Source: Candidatus Gastranaerophilales bacterium
GTDB taxonomy: Bacteria > Cyanobacteriota > Vampirovibrionia > Gastranaerophilales > Gastranaerophilaceae
DNA: 64,000 nt
Direction: 5' to 3'
NCBI GenBank assembly: GCA_028693235.1
Contig: JAQUVW010000001.1
Coordinates: forward strand, 346,616-410,615
In this document: positions 17,043 through 24,092 of the stretch, in pieces
How positions within the stretch are numbered: the first letter of the stretch is position 1
Layout of the letters: each line of letters begins with the position of its first letter
Position numbers and translations under genes: made by a program
The notes under the pieces: generated by a model
The model's input: only the letters and a program-made list of their open reading frames with translations
Databases searched by the model: none
What the model was told of the DNA's origin: nothing

Positions 17043-17831
17043 ATGACATTATTAATCGACAAACGAGAAACAAAAAAACAAGATAAATATTTGATTAACT
17101 GGATCGGAGGCAAAAGACTCCTTAGAAAAGTTATATCCGAATTAATTCCCAATGATATTGGCAGCTATATTGAGCCTTTTGGTGGTGGAGCTTGGGTTCT
17201 TTTTTATAAAGAAAAATGGGCTAATTTAGAAGTTTATAATGATTTAGACAATGATTTATTTACTTTATTTACCGTAGTTAAATACCATCCTGAAGAGTTT
17301 GCAAAAGAGCTTCAATGGATGTATAACAGCCGTGCTTTATTCCAACATACGTTGGCTTCTAAGCCAGTTACGGACATTCAAAGAGCTGCTAAGTTTTTCT
17401 ATTTAATTCAACGTTCTTATGGTGCTAAAGGTTCTCATTTTGCAACAGTGAGAAATGGCTTTGCAAGTGGTGGTAAATCGCATTTAAATGTAATAAATAG
17501 AATCTGGAGTGCTGCAGATAAAGTTTGCATCGAAAACCTTGATTACTTAGAACTTATAAAAAAATATGATTGTGATAGTGCTTTCTTTTATCTTGACCCT
17601 CCTTATGTTCAAGGGGCAGATTATTACAAAACAGTTGAAAAGACTTTCAATCATAAAAAATTAAGAGATTGCCTTGCGAAAATCAAGGGACGTTGGTTGC
17701 TTTCTTATGACGATACGCCAGAGATAAGAGAGTTATACAAAAAGTACACAATAATAGAAGTATCAAGACAAAATACTTTGAATAATGCAGTTAAAGGCAC
17801 ATTTAAAGAATTATTGATAAAAAATTACTAA
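17043..17831 (+). CDS. DNA adenine-N6 methyltransferase (Dam/D12 class)
   Basis: 262 residues from ATG 17043 (AAAGG six bases upstream), the usual Dam length. Motifs: NWIGGKRLL (19-27), the SAM-binding PFGGGA (45-50) and the catalytic DPPY (185-188). It should methylate adenine in a short DNA site with S-adenosylmethionine; the Dam-like order of motifs suggests GATC but this is not certain. It lies inside the late packaging operon between MuF and gpG, so it may modify phage DNA before packaging, a role held in Mu by the unrelated Mom. An in-frame TTG 26 codons upstream exists but reads through a foldable GC-rich segment. Confidence 0.92.
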   Translation: MTLLIDKRETKKQDKYLINWIGGKRLLRKVISELIPNDIGSYIEPFGGGAWVLFYKEKWANLEVYNDLDNDLFTLFTVVKYHPEEFAKELQWMYNSRALFQHTLASKPVTDIQRAAKFFYLIQRSYGAKGSHFATVRNGFASGGKSHLNVINRIWSAADKVCIENLDYLELIKKYDCDSAFFYLDPPYVQGADYYKTVEKTFNHKKLRDCLAKIKGRWLLSYDDTPEIRELYKKYTIIEVSRQNTLNNAVKGTFKELLIKNY

Positions 17832-17839
17832 TTTAAAGA

Positions 17840-17873
17840 GGGTTTAAGGTCGTTTTCAAACGGCTTTAAACCC
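17840..17873. repeat. Large inverted repeat between methylase and gpG genes
   Basis: GGGTTTAAGGTCGTTT pairs with AAACGGCTTTAAACCC across a two-base loop, with two G-T wobble positions. Flanked by ATTTAAAG (17831) on one side and the gpG RBS on the other. Related to the dyads at 4898-4927 and 13778-13800. Confidence 0.7.
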
Positions 17874-17888
17874 ATTTGAAAGGATAGA

Positions 17889-18374
17889 ATGGGTACATCA
17901 ATAGAAGTATCAATAAACGATAAAGAGATATTAGATTATCTATATAAATATGCTATGCAAGTTAAGAATATGAAGCCTATGTTGCGCAAGATTGCACATA
18001 TAATTAAAACAGACATAGATGACAATTTCAAAACAGAAGGTAAAAATAACAGCCAAAGCTGGCAAGAATGGTCTTTGCCCTGGGCAAAAATCAGAAAGAA
18101 AAAAGGACGTGGCGAAGGTAAAATAATGCAGTTTAACGGCGAATTAAGGACGTCATTTACCAGAAAAGTTACTGATACAGATGCCATCGTAGGAACAAAT
18201 AAAAAATATGCAGCAATCCATAACTTTGGTGGCCCTGTTAAAACTCGCAACGGTGGAAAGTTCGAAATGCCTAAACGCGAATACGCTAGTTGGTCAGACA
18301 GCCTAAAAACAAAAGTTCTAGCAGAAATTGTGTATGAGTTAAAAAAGCTGGATTATAAAGAGTTTATTGATTAA
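17889..18374 (+). CDS. Phage virion morphogenesis protein (Mu gpG/P2 gpS-like)
   Basis: A 161-residue protein of the gpG/tail completion family: QVKNMKPMLRKIAHIIKTDI, NNSQSWQEWSLPW, GGELRTSF-like FNGELRTSFTRKV, and AAIHNFGGPVKT with the conserved H-x-FGG. It helps join tails to heads. ATG 17889 with GAAAGGA. It is the last gene of the packaging operon, separated from gp36-like genes that are on the other strand here. Confidence 0.9.
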   Translation: MGTSIEVSINDKEILDYLYKYAMQVKNMKPMLRKIAHIIKTDIDDNFKTEGKNNSQSWQEWSLPWAKIRKKKGRGEGKIMQFNGELRTSFTRKVTDTDAIVGTNKKYAAIHNFGGPVKTRNGGKFEMPKREYASWSDSLKTKVLAEIVYELKKLDYKEFID

Positions 18375-18376
18375 AA

Positions 18377-18397
18377 AAAGAGGCTCAATGCCTCTTT
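18377..18397. terminator. Bidirectional terminator between packaging and early operons
   Basis: AAAGAGGC-TCAAT-GCCTCTTT perfect eight-base stem between two convergent genes, with A-run before and T-rich DNA after, so it can serve both strands. Confidence 0.85.
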
Positions 18398-18409
18398 AAA
18401 TTTAGATAA

Positions 18410-18607
18410 CTAATTTGTTTTTATCTCATCTTCAAAAAAATAAACCTCTTTGCAAGTCGCATCATAAAAATATCTAACTTCATACTGAACACCATGTTTC
18501 GTTATCCAAATAGATTTGATTCGACCTTTTAGTCCATCAAGAGCTAATATTGTTACTTGATCTCCTATTTCAAAATTAAAGTTTTTTTTAATGTTATTCT
18601 CTGTCAT
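18410..18607 (-). CDS. Small conserved phage protein (SH3/KOW-like)
   Basis: 65 residues. NFEIGDQVTILALDGLKGRI and GVQYEVRYF give a beta-barrel pattern seen in small phage proteins with a KOW or SH3-like fold. ATG 18607 overlaps the preceding stop in TAATGA. Last gene of the minus-strand early operon. Role unknown. Confidence 0.72.
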   Translation of the reverse strand: MTENNIKKNFNFEIGDQVTILALDGLKGRIKSIWITKHGVQYEVRYFYDATCKEVYFFEDEIKTN

Positions 18608-19293
18608 TATTTTCTCTCTTTCGTAAGTTGGATTATTTGTTGTGCTAAGTTACAAATTCTATCTGGATTAAAAGTTATATCATTCTCTATTTCTGCTGCG
18701 ATATGTCTGATACTTTCTAGCTTTTCATTAGATTGTTGTAGTTGGGCTTCCATTTGACAGTATTTTTTAAAACTTTCCATTGGCTTATCAATAATTTTAT
18801 ATTTGTCAAGTTTCTTTTCCGCCTCATCAGCCCTTTGTTTTTCTTGTTGCAACTCCTGTTCTTTTTTGGCTAGTTGCTTGTAGTAGCAGTTATAGTTATC
18901 TTCGCAATAAAAATATTCGTGCATTCCCATTTTTTCAAGATTTTCAGCTTGACAACTTCTATCAGAAATATCAAAGAAATAACACCCGCTCACATCAATC
19001 TCAACTGGTGACGGCTTGTTGTAATTAGAAGCGATTTCTTGTTTAAGGTTATCCTTAATGGTGTTTTGCTTGTGAAATTTTACATAGTAGTTATCAGTTA
19101 AAAAGCTATCTATTTCTTTATTTCTAAGTTTTTGGATAATATCTTCATTATCATTAATTAATGCAATTACTTGTCTGCCATTACAGAATGTCTCTTTTTT
19201 GGTTATTCGATTAAATACAATATAAATTGCATCGCAAGAAAATATATTGTTCGGATGTATTTCCTTAAAACTTGATGTTTGATTTTCTTCCAC
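18607..19293 (-). CDS. Hypothetical phage protein with coiled coil
   Basis: 228 residues starting at GTG 19293 after AAAGGAGG. Residues about 100-135 hold several Cys (CYFFDISDRSC, YFYCEDNYNCYY); residues about 137-165 form a Gln/Glu/Lys coiled coil (KKEQELQQEKQRADEAEKK). No family recognised; possible structural or nucleic-acid-associated early protein. Confidence 0.72.
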   Translation of the reverse strand: MEENQTSSFKEIHPNNIFSCDAIYIVFNRITKKETFCNGRQVIALINDNEDIIQKLRNKEIDSFLTDNYYVKFHKQNTIKDNLKQEIASNYNKPSPVEIDVSGCYFFDISDRSCQAENLEKMGMHEYFYCEDNYNCYYKQLAKKEQELQQEKQRADEAEKKLDKYKIIDKPMESFKKYCQMEAQLQQSNEKLESIRHIAAEIENDITFNPDRICNLAQQIIQLTKERK

Positions 19294-19316
19294 AGTTCCT
19301 CCTTTTATTTAACTTA

Positions 19317-19745
19317 TTATTTTGTCTTTAGTTCCTTTAACAAACATCTTTCTAAGTGTAGGACATCTTTTTTCCCAACTGGTAAGATTGAAGTTACATC
19401 AAACTCTTCTAACTCATAAAGATGGTTTAGCCACATCGATATTTTAGATAAATAACTTTCTCTTAAATATCTTTTATTATTAAAAGTAACTTTGCGGTTT
19501 TTGCATTTTAGGCATTCAAAGAATTCAACAACAATGTTATATTCAGGATTGTGATAAAACGCTACTTCTTTGTAATTGTGACAACAAAAAATTTTAAGTG
19601 TTTTGCCTTTGAATTTTTCGATTATAGGTTGTCTTTTTGCATTTATGATCTCAAATATAGATTTATTACTCATACAACAATGGCAATATGTGCTACAGTT
19701 ATCACTATTATTTCTATTTTTGAGGCATTTTACATTGTTATTCAT
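19317..19745 (-). CDS. Hypothetical Cys-rich phage protein
   Basis: 142 residues. Four CxC/CxxC-like groups: NCSTYCHCCMSN near residue 16-27, LKIFCCHNYKE, and FFECLKCKNRKVTF. Probably binds zinc. ATG 19745 has AGGA upstream. It resembles no family I can name; sits in the early operon between other small Cys-containing proteins. Confidence 0.68.
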   Translation of the reverse strand: MNNNVKCLKNRNNSDNCSTYCHCCMSNKSIFEIINAKRQPIIEKFKGKTLKIFCCHNYKEVAFYHNPEYNIVVEFFECLKCKNRKVTFNNKRYLRESYLSKISMWLNHLYELEEFDVTSILPVGKKDVLHLERCLLKELKTK

Positions 19746-19755
19746 TGAGATAGTC

Positions 19756-20001
19756 CTATTTTATCCTCTTTAATTTTGCTTTGACTTGTTCTTTAGTAGT
19801 ATTGTTAAGGATATTAAAGCAATCTTGCATTTCCTTTTCTGTTTTAAATCCCAAGGCGATGTTTTTTCGACCGATAAAGATATACACCATATAAATAGTT
19901 TTTTTAGAACTTATACATACAACCGATTTTGAAAATTTTTTGATAGTATTTCGGTCAATATACAACGAATTTATTTTCGTTAATTCTATAAAATCATTCA
20001 T
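19756..20001 (-). CDS. Hypothetical phage protein
   Basis: 81 residues, basic at the C-terminus, with a beta-rich middle (SKKTIYMVYIFIGRKNIALG) and a final helix (QDCFNILNNTTKEQVKAKLK). ATG 20001 close behind the upstream gene (20004). No recognised family. Confidence 0.62.
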   Translation of the reverse strand: MNDFIELTKINSLYIDRNTIKKFSKSVVCISSKKTIYMVYIFIGRKNIALGFKTEKEMQDCFNILNNTTKEQVKAKLKRIK

Positions 20002-20003
20002 CC

Positions 20004-20222
20004 TTACTCTGCCTCGCTTTCAACTTTTTTCTCGCAGACGTAACCCCTTGAATAACATATATAGAATTTGGCTCCACAGCTACATTTTTTACCACATCCA
20101 CTAATAGACCATTTATACGCTTCAACTTTATTGTTACAAAATGGGCAGTTTAAAATTATTGTACTTCTCCCATGCTCTGAATTACCTTCATACGCTACTA
20201 TGTCTTTAATTATTTTACTCAT
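20004..20222 (-). CDS. Zinc-ribbon-like small phage protein
   Basis: 72 residues from ATG 20222, which has GGAG six bases upstream and overlaps the previous gene in ATGAGTAA. Two Cys pairs (LNCPFCNNKVEAYKW and KKCSCGAKFYIC) form a treble-clef/zinc-ribbon pattern. Likely a DNA- or protein-binding accessory factor; exact function unknown. Confidence 0.7.
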   Translation of the reverse strand: MSKIIKDIVAYEGNSEHGRSTIILNCPFCNNKVEAYKWSISGCGKKCSCGAKFYICYSRGYVCEKKVESEAE

Positions 20223-20430
20223 CACACGCTCCAAATTCTTCGTTAAGTTCTAAAATTTCTTCAGCTATTTCATCATCAGTTTTGTCTTTTAAATAATCTT
20301 TATGATAAGGGCTATCTTTTAAAGCTTTACATCCGACACAAGTATTATGTGTTATAAAAGTATGCACAACGCACTTATCATTGCATTTAATTCCTGAGTT
20401 TATATTCTTTATAATTTCGAGTTTGTTCAC
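20215..20430 (-). CDS. Hypothetical Cys-containing phage protein
   Basis: 71 residues starting at GTG 20430 with AAAGGAG six bases upstream. Cys at KCNDKC and THNTCVGCKAL, then an acidic helix (TDDEIAEEILELNEEFG). Overlaps the zinc-ribbon gene by eight bases. Unknown function. Confidence 0.65.
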   Translation of the reverse strand: MNKLEIIKNINSGIKCNDKCVVHTFITHNTCVGCKALKDSPYHKDYLKDKTDDEIAEEILELNEEFGACDE

Positions 20431-20455
20431 ATAAGCTCCTTTCTTTGGATTAAAC

Positions 20456-20806
20456 TTAAAACAACTTTAATTGACCAAACGAAGCTACTGCATCTGGTTC
20501 TTTTTTGTCTCTTTTACAAGAGTTTATGAGTTGTAAAACTTTCCACTCTGTAGCTTTGTCTGTGTCTGTGCCAACTTTTTTCAACGGACAAGCACCATTT
20601 ACTTTTATTTTTCTGTAGTGTTGGCGCAGCAATTTGTATTCATATTCTTTTTTGTCATATTCGTAGTCTGTTACTTTTGGATCATCGAATTTATAGTAAA
20701 GAAATCTATAAAACCAAAGCTGAATTCTGCGTCTTTCGATTTCTTTTTCGATTGATTCGGCAACGATTTGAACATTGTCAATTGATATGTCTTCAAACCT
20801 TGTCAT
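20456..20806 (-). CDS. LigA-related protein: lone NAD-dependent DNA ligase Ia-like domain
   Basis: 116 residues. Residues about 17-55 (ERRRIQLWFYRFLYYKFDDP then KVTDYEYDKKEYEYKLL) reproduce the signature of the Ia (NMN-binding) subdomain at the N-terminus of bacterial NAD+-dependent ligases: Y-rich helix, D-x-P, V/I-T/S-D-x-EYD. No adenylation domain (KxDG) follows in this or adjacent genes. Proteins annotated as LigA-related occur in phages of other phyla; function unknown, perhaps binding NAD/NMN or modulating host ligase. RBS GAGGG, ATG 20806. Confidence 0.68.
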   Translation of the reverse strand: MTRFEDISIDNVQIVAESIEKEIERRRIQLWFYRFLYYKFDDPKVTDYEYDKKEYEYKLLRQHYRKIKVNGACPLKKVGTDTDKATEWKVLQLINSCKRDKKEPDAVASFGQLKLF

Positions 20807-20808
20807 AG

Positions 20809-21021
20809 CTACCCTCTAAATAACAACATTAACACGGCATAAGCTATTCTAGCCGCCATTTTTGAAGAAGTATTTATGACTATCTTACCTTTATTTTTAA
20901 CAGCTGATGCCTCATTTACATAAGTATTTATACAGTCAACATATGGTTGAACAACTCCATTATTTACAGGTATATTTTCTTCCCAAAATAAAGCATCTTT
21001 TACAATAAATTTTATATTCAT
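20809..21021 (-). CDS. Hypothetical phage protein
   Basis: 70 residues: beta-rich N-terminus (NIKFIVKDALFWEENIPVNN), a Val/Asn segment and a hydrophobic C-terminal helix (KMAARIAYAVLMLLF). RBS AGAGGT; stop is two bases from the next start. Not recognised; the C-terminal helix pattern is slightly like Alba/SpoVS folds but too weak to call. Confidence 0.62.
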   Translation of the reverse strand: MNIKFIVKDALFWEENIPVNNGVVQPYVDCINTYVNEASAVKNKGKIVINTSSKMAARIAYAVLMLLFRG

Positions 21022-21031
21022 AGAAGTACCT

Positions 21032-21298
21032 CTATAACCCTGTAAATTTATCTAAGAAATAACGTTTATAACGTGTTGTAACCTTTTGGATTTTACCAGC
21101 AATTTCGACTTTATTTGATTTTTCGATATATTCATCAAATATTTTAATACCATATACATCTCTTAGATCAGCAATTATTCTATAAGGACAATTCAAATAA
21201 AAAGGTGGTTGAGTCATTTCTCTTACAGTTATTTCACCTTTGTCTCTTAAATGGTTTAGTACCATAGCCGTTTTAGTTCCATCTTTTGGATTTTTCAT
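21032..21298 (-). CDS. Winged helix-turn-helix phage protein
   Basis: 88 residues. TAMVLNHLRDKGEITVREMT followed by CPYRIIADLRDVYGIKI is the pattern of small phage helix-turn-helix proteins that define recognition-helix and wing by an I-x-DLR core. The ATG at 21298 follows GGAGG and the gene starts immediately after the Mor-type activator. Likely DNA-binding regulator. Confidence 0.72.
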   Translation of the reverse strand: MKNPKDGTKTAMVLNHLRDKGEITVREMTQPPFYLNCPYRIIADLRDVYGIKIFDEYIEKSNKVEIAGKIQKVTTRYKRYFLDKFTGL

Positions 21299-21637
21299 TT
21301 ATCCTCCAATTCTCTCAAATAAACTTATTTGTCCTTCTATTGCAGGAGTAATTTTTGAAGATTCTAAAACAGTTCTAACAGACCGTTCACTCATACGCAA
21401 TTTTCGGGCAAGTCTTTTTATAGTTTGATTTGAACCATCATATTCTTGTAAAATGATTTTTCGTTCTATTTTTGAAAATCCTTTTAATGGAACATTGATT
21501 GTATTTCCAGCGAAAAATGTGAGCAGATTTAAAGCTGCTTCTACTCCACACATATCCGCTATATCTTGAAATACTTCATTTGGCATATCATCTGAAGTTA
21601 TTTTTTCAATATCAATCTCTATCCCATTTATTATCAT
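21299..21637 (-). CDS. Mor-type transcription activator (middle operon regulator)
   Basis: 112 residues with the Mor/C family layout: N-terminal dimerisation region (DIADMCGVEAALNLLTFFAG, NTINVPLKG) and C-terminal HTH (NQTIKRLARKLRMSERSVRT). In Mu, Mor activates the middle promoter by recruiting RNA polymerase and the related C switches on late genes; only one family member is visible here, so it may control both divergent late operons. ATG 21637 has GGAG; two stable hairpins lie in its leader. Confidence 0.87.
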   Translation of the reverse strand: MIINGIEIDIEKITSDDMPNEVFQDIADMCGVEAALNLLTFFAGNTINVPLKGFSKIERKIILQEYDGSNQTIKRLARKLRMSERSVRTVLESSKITPAIEGQISLFERIGG

Positions 21638-21680
21638 AGTTGCTCCATACTTCTTTGATGAATTTATATGACCTCATCAG

Positions 21681-21728
21681 TTACCGCCTTACGGTAAGAC
21701 GTGGGGAGGAGGCAAATCAACCCCACGT
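21681..21728 (-). promoter_or_regulatory. Two hairpins in the leader of the Mor-type gene
   Basis: TTACCG/CGGTAA (21681-21697) and ACGTGGGG/CCCCACGT (21699-21728), both perfect stems, GC-richer than the surroundings, between the 58-aa gene and the activator gene. No T-run follows either on the minus strand, so an mRNA stability or translation element is more likely than a terminator. Confidence 0.55.
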
Positions 21729-21734
21729 TTCGGT

Positions 21735-21911
21735 CTAATCAACTATTGTGCATTTTTGACGACTTACAGCGTCGTATTTTCCTTCTCCAGTTGTGATTAT
21801 AGCGATTTCTTTATTTATAGGTGGTAAGCTAACCACAACTCCCCTCTTCTCGCCACCAAATACTCTTTCTACAACCTTGTCGCCAAGCTTTAATTTAACT
21901 TCTGTCATCAT
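21735..21911 (-). CDS. Small phage protein, 58 residues (SH3-like)
   Basis: Starts at ATG 21911 overlapping the Gam stop (TAATGATG), with GGGAG about nine bases upstream; a second ATG follows directly. It encodes VKLKLGDKVVERVFGGEKRG, then VVVSLPPINKEIAIITTGEG, a small basic beta-barrel pattern. Its coupling to gam and codon use like neighbours support it. Function unknown. Confidence 0.7.
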   Translation of the reverse strand: MMTEVKLKLGDKVVERVFGGEKRGVVVSLPPINKEIAIITTGEGKYDAVSRQKCTIVD

Positions 21912-22411
21912 TAAACTTCACTCCCTATATTTGCTAAAGTTACGAAATCAGGCTCAATACTGACTTTATCTTCTCTTTTTATGCCAATACCAGCTTTGGT
22001 AAGAAGTGATTCATCGACATCAATTAAAGCCTCCTTATCAAGCTCTTCTTTCACTCTTATGAAATGATCAAGGCTTAATGCTTTAAGTGCCTTTATGGCA
22101 GCGTCTATGCTCTTACAAGTTATCTTTTTTGTTAATCTAAAAGAAATAGTACCGAAAGTAAGTTTTTTACTGCGTTTTTTTGCAAATTCGTCCTTGTTCT
22201 CTTCTGCGTATAGTTCAATTTCTTTTTCGATATTTTTAATGTCAACGACTAGGCTTCCAGCTTTTTTCTCACATATTTCCTTAACTTTTAGCAACATAAA
22301 GTTTTGACGATTTTCAATTTTATTCTTTTTTATTTTAAGTTGTGCTAATGTTTTTAACGCCTCATTAACATCATCCCAACTCTTGTAACTGCTTTGCTTT
22401 TTCTTTGCCAT
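21911..22411 (-). CDS. gam: Host-nuclease inhibitor protein Gam
   Basis: 166 residues of the Mu Gam family. A long N-terminal coiled coil (residues about 18-70), then KLTFGTISFRLTKKITCKS and the C-terminal ALSLDHFIRVKEELDKEAL and AGIGIKREDKVSIEPD, the typical signature. Gam is a Ku-like dimer that binds DNA ends and protects transposing or free phage DNA from RecBCD-type nucleases. It lies near GemA and MuB as in Mu. Confidence 0.92.
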   Translation of the reverse strand: MAKKKQSSYKSWDDVNEALKTLAQLKIKKNKIENRQNFMLLKVKEICEKKAGSLVVDIKNIEKEIELYAEENKDEFAKKRSKKLTFGTISFRLTKKITCKSIDAAIKALKALSLDHFIRVKEELDKEALIDVDESLLTKAGIGIKREDKVSIEPDFVTLANIGSEV

Positions 22412-22428
22412 TTCTCACTCGAACCTTT

Positions 22429-22701
22429 CTAGTTATTCATTTTTACTTCAATTAATTTTGAACAGCTTTCAAAACCTTCTTTTAAGCCATTTAGTCTTGA
22501 GATTTCTCTGATAGCAGCTTCAACTTCAAATTGATTAGCTTTCATTACTGCTTTTGCACAGGCTTGATTAGCTTTTTTAAGCTCTTCTTCAATATCGTTC
22601 ATTGAGCATTGAATTAGCCCAATAATCTCAGAAACCTTTATTGCGGTTTCTGCTGTCATTCCTAAGCTTGGAACAAGTTTAATCGTAACTGCTTGTGTCA
22701 T
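22429..22701 (-). CDS. Hypothetical helical phage protein
   Basis: 90 residues, almost all helical (MTAETAIKVSEIIGLIQCSM, EVEAAIREISRLNGLKEGFE). Start ATG 22701 after AAAGGGA, overlapping the end of GemA by four bases. It occupies the gap between GemA and Gam; Mu also has small accessory genes here. No family recognised. Confidence 0.68.
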   Translation of the reverse strand: MTQAVTIKLVPSLGMTAETAIKVSEIIGLIQCSMNDIEEELKKANQACAKAVMKANQFEVEAAIREISRLNGLKEGFESCSKLIEVKMNN

Positions 22702-23144
22702 TTTTGATTCCCTTTCATTGTTTTTAACGCTTTTACTAATTTTTGAATATCTTCTTGTGAAATAAATTTAAAATGTTCCTTGTTGGTTATTCTTTTGATA
22801 AAAACTTTTAGTGAAGATTGTCGTTCTGACTCGGTTTCTTTTTTTGAAACGTCCTTCCACATAGCCTCAATCATTCGAAGTTGTTTTGGCGTTGCCATAC
22901 CTTCTCTATGTCCTAAGTTGTCATATTTGAATTGCTGAAACGCATATTGCTTGGTTGGAATATAAACTCCCATTCTTATAGCGTTACCTTTTAGGTCTTG
23001 AATTAAACTGCGAGCATTTTTATCAGTAAGATTTTTTGAAGACTCAACACCATAGATTGATAACATTTCTTGATATGTGTCATAGTCAAGCCCGATAAGT
23101 TTTCTCAAATGGCCGATTTGTTGACGTTGTTTTGATGTACTCAC
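22698..23144 (-). CDS. gemA: GemA-like protein (Mu gp16, DUF1018)
   Basis: 148 residues with the gp16/GemA signature QIGHLRKLIGLDYDTYQEML and the C-terminal MATPKQLRMIEAMWKDVSKK motif. GemA alters host DNA gyrase-related expression and supercoiling in Mu, and family proteins are markers of transposable phages. It starts at GTG 23144 after AAGGAG, eleven bases after the MuB stop. Confidence 0.9.
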   Translation of the reverse strand: MSTSKQRQQIGHLRKLIGLDYDTYQEMLSIYGVESSKNLTDKNARSLIQDLKGNAIRMGVYIPTKQYAFQQFKYDNLGHREGMATPKQLRMIEAMWKDVSKKETESERQSSLKVFIKRITNKEHFKFISQEDIQKLVKALKTMKGNQK

Positions 23145-23154
23145 TCTAAACTCC

Positions 23155-24078
23155 TTACACTAACAATAAGCCACGTGCTGACACTATCATCTTTGGATTA
23201 AGTTCATCATTAGTGCCTCTTTGCAGGTCTTTTGCTCTTTTTAAAATATTGAATAGAACTCTTGCATTTTTTTGGCTGCAACTTACAAAAGCATCCAAAC
23301 ATTCTTCGTTACAATCAGGGAATATCTGTCTTACTAATGATTCAACATCACCTCTATCTAAAGGATGCAAGCCCCCAACATAGCCAATTCTATTCATCAA
23401 ATAATTGAATTCTGACCTTAATTTTCTTAAATTTTGGTATAAAGTTTCTGTCCCTACAAATAACAGTCCAAAAGTAGAAGAACAACGGTCGTGTATTTTT
23501 CTTAATGAACGGATAACTTCTGTTTTAACGTTCTCCGCCTCATCGACGATTACTAAAAAATTACTATTGTTAAGTCTATTTGTAATTGTTGATGTTAAGT
23601 CTTCTGACTTCGTTGTGACTGGTGTTAAGCCTAGTTTCTCAACAAGTTGTTTTAAAACACTTCTAGTTGTAGCTCCTTCATCTGGATCAATAACAATTAC
23701 ACCAGTAAATTCATCAGCAAATTTCTTAATAGCTGTTGATTTTCCTATACCTGAACTACCGTAACAAAGATTGATTTCGCCATTCAATCTGCACATTTTA
23801 GCGATTGAAAAAAACCTTGAAGCAACTGATGTTTCTTCAAAATCAAGTGCAACTTTTTCATGATTTTGCGTATTATTGTGTAATACCAAATACTTGTTTA
23901 AAGCTTTTTCTAAGTTTTGAATATTGCCATTATAGCGACCTTTTAGGTATAAACTGATTGTTGAACTAGAGTATTCAATTCTGTTCGCTAATGTGACTTG
24001 GTCAATACTTCCTGACTCAATTAATTCTTTGACTTTTTGAATAGTTGCTTCACTGGGTTTAGTTTTGTTTGATTCCAT
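23155..24078 (-). CDS. MuB-like transposition ATPase
   Basis: 307 residues. N-terminal HTH (VTLANRIEYSSSTISLYLKG, about 28-47), Walker A GSSGIGKST (107-115), Walker B FLVIVDEAE (174-182). MuB polymerises on target DNA with ATP, delivers targets to the MuA transpososome and gives target immunity. It is coupled to the transposase gene upstream (14-base gap) with a strong AAAGGAGG. Confidence 0.93.
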   Translation of the reverse strand: MESNKTKPSEATIQKVKELIESGSIDQVTLANRIEYSSSTISLYLKGRYNGNIQNLEKALNKYLVLHNNTQNHEKVALDFEETSVASRFFSIAKMCRLNGEINLCYGSSGIGKSTAIKKFADEFTGVIVIDPDEGATTRSVLKQLVEKLGLTPVTTKSEDLTSTITNRLNNSNFLVIVDEAENVKTEVIRSLRKIHDRCSSTFGLLFVGTETLYQNLRKLRSEFNYLMNRIGYVGGLHPLDRGDVESLVRQIFPDCNEECLDAFVSCSQKNARVLFNILKRAKDLQRGTNDELNPKMIVSARGLLLV

Positions 24079-24092
24079 AATGCCTCCTTTGA

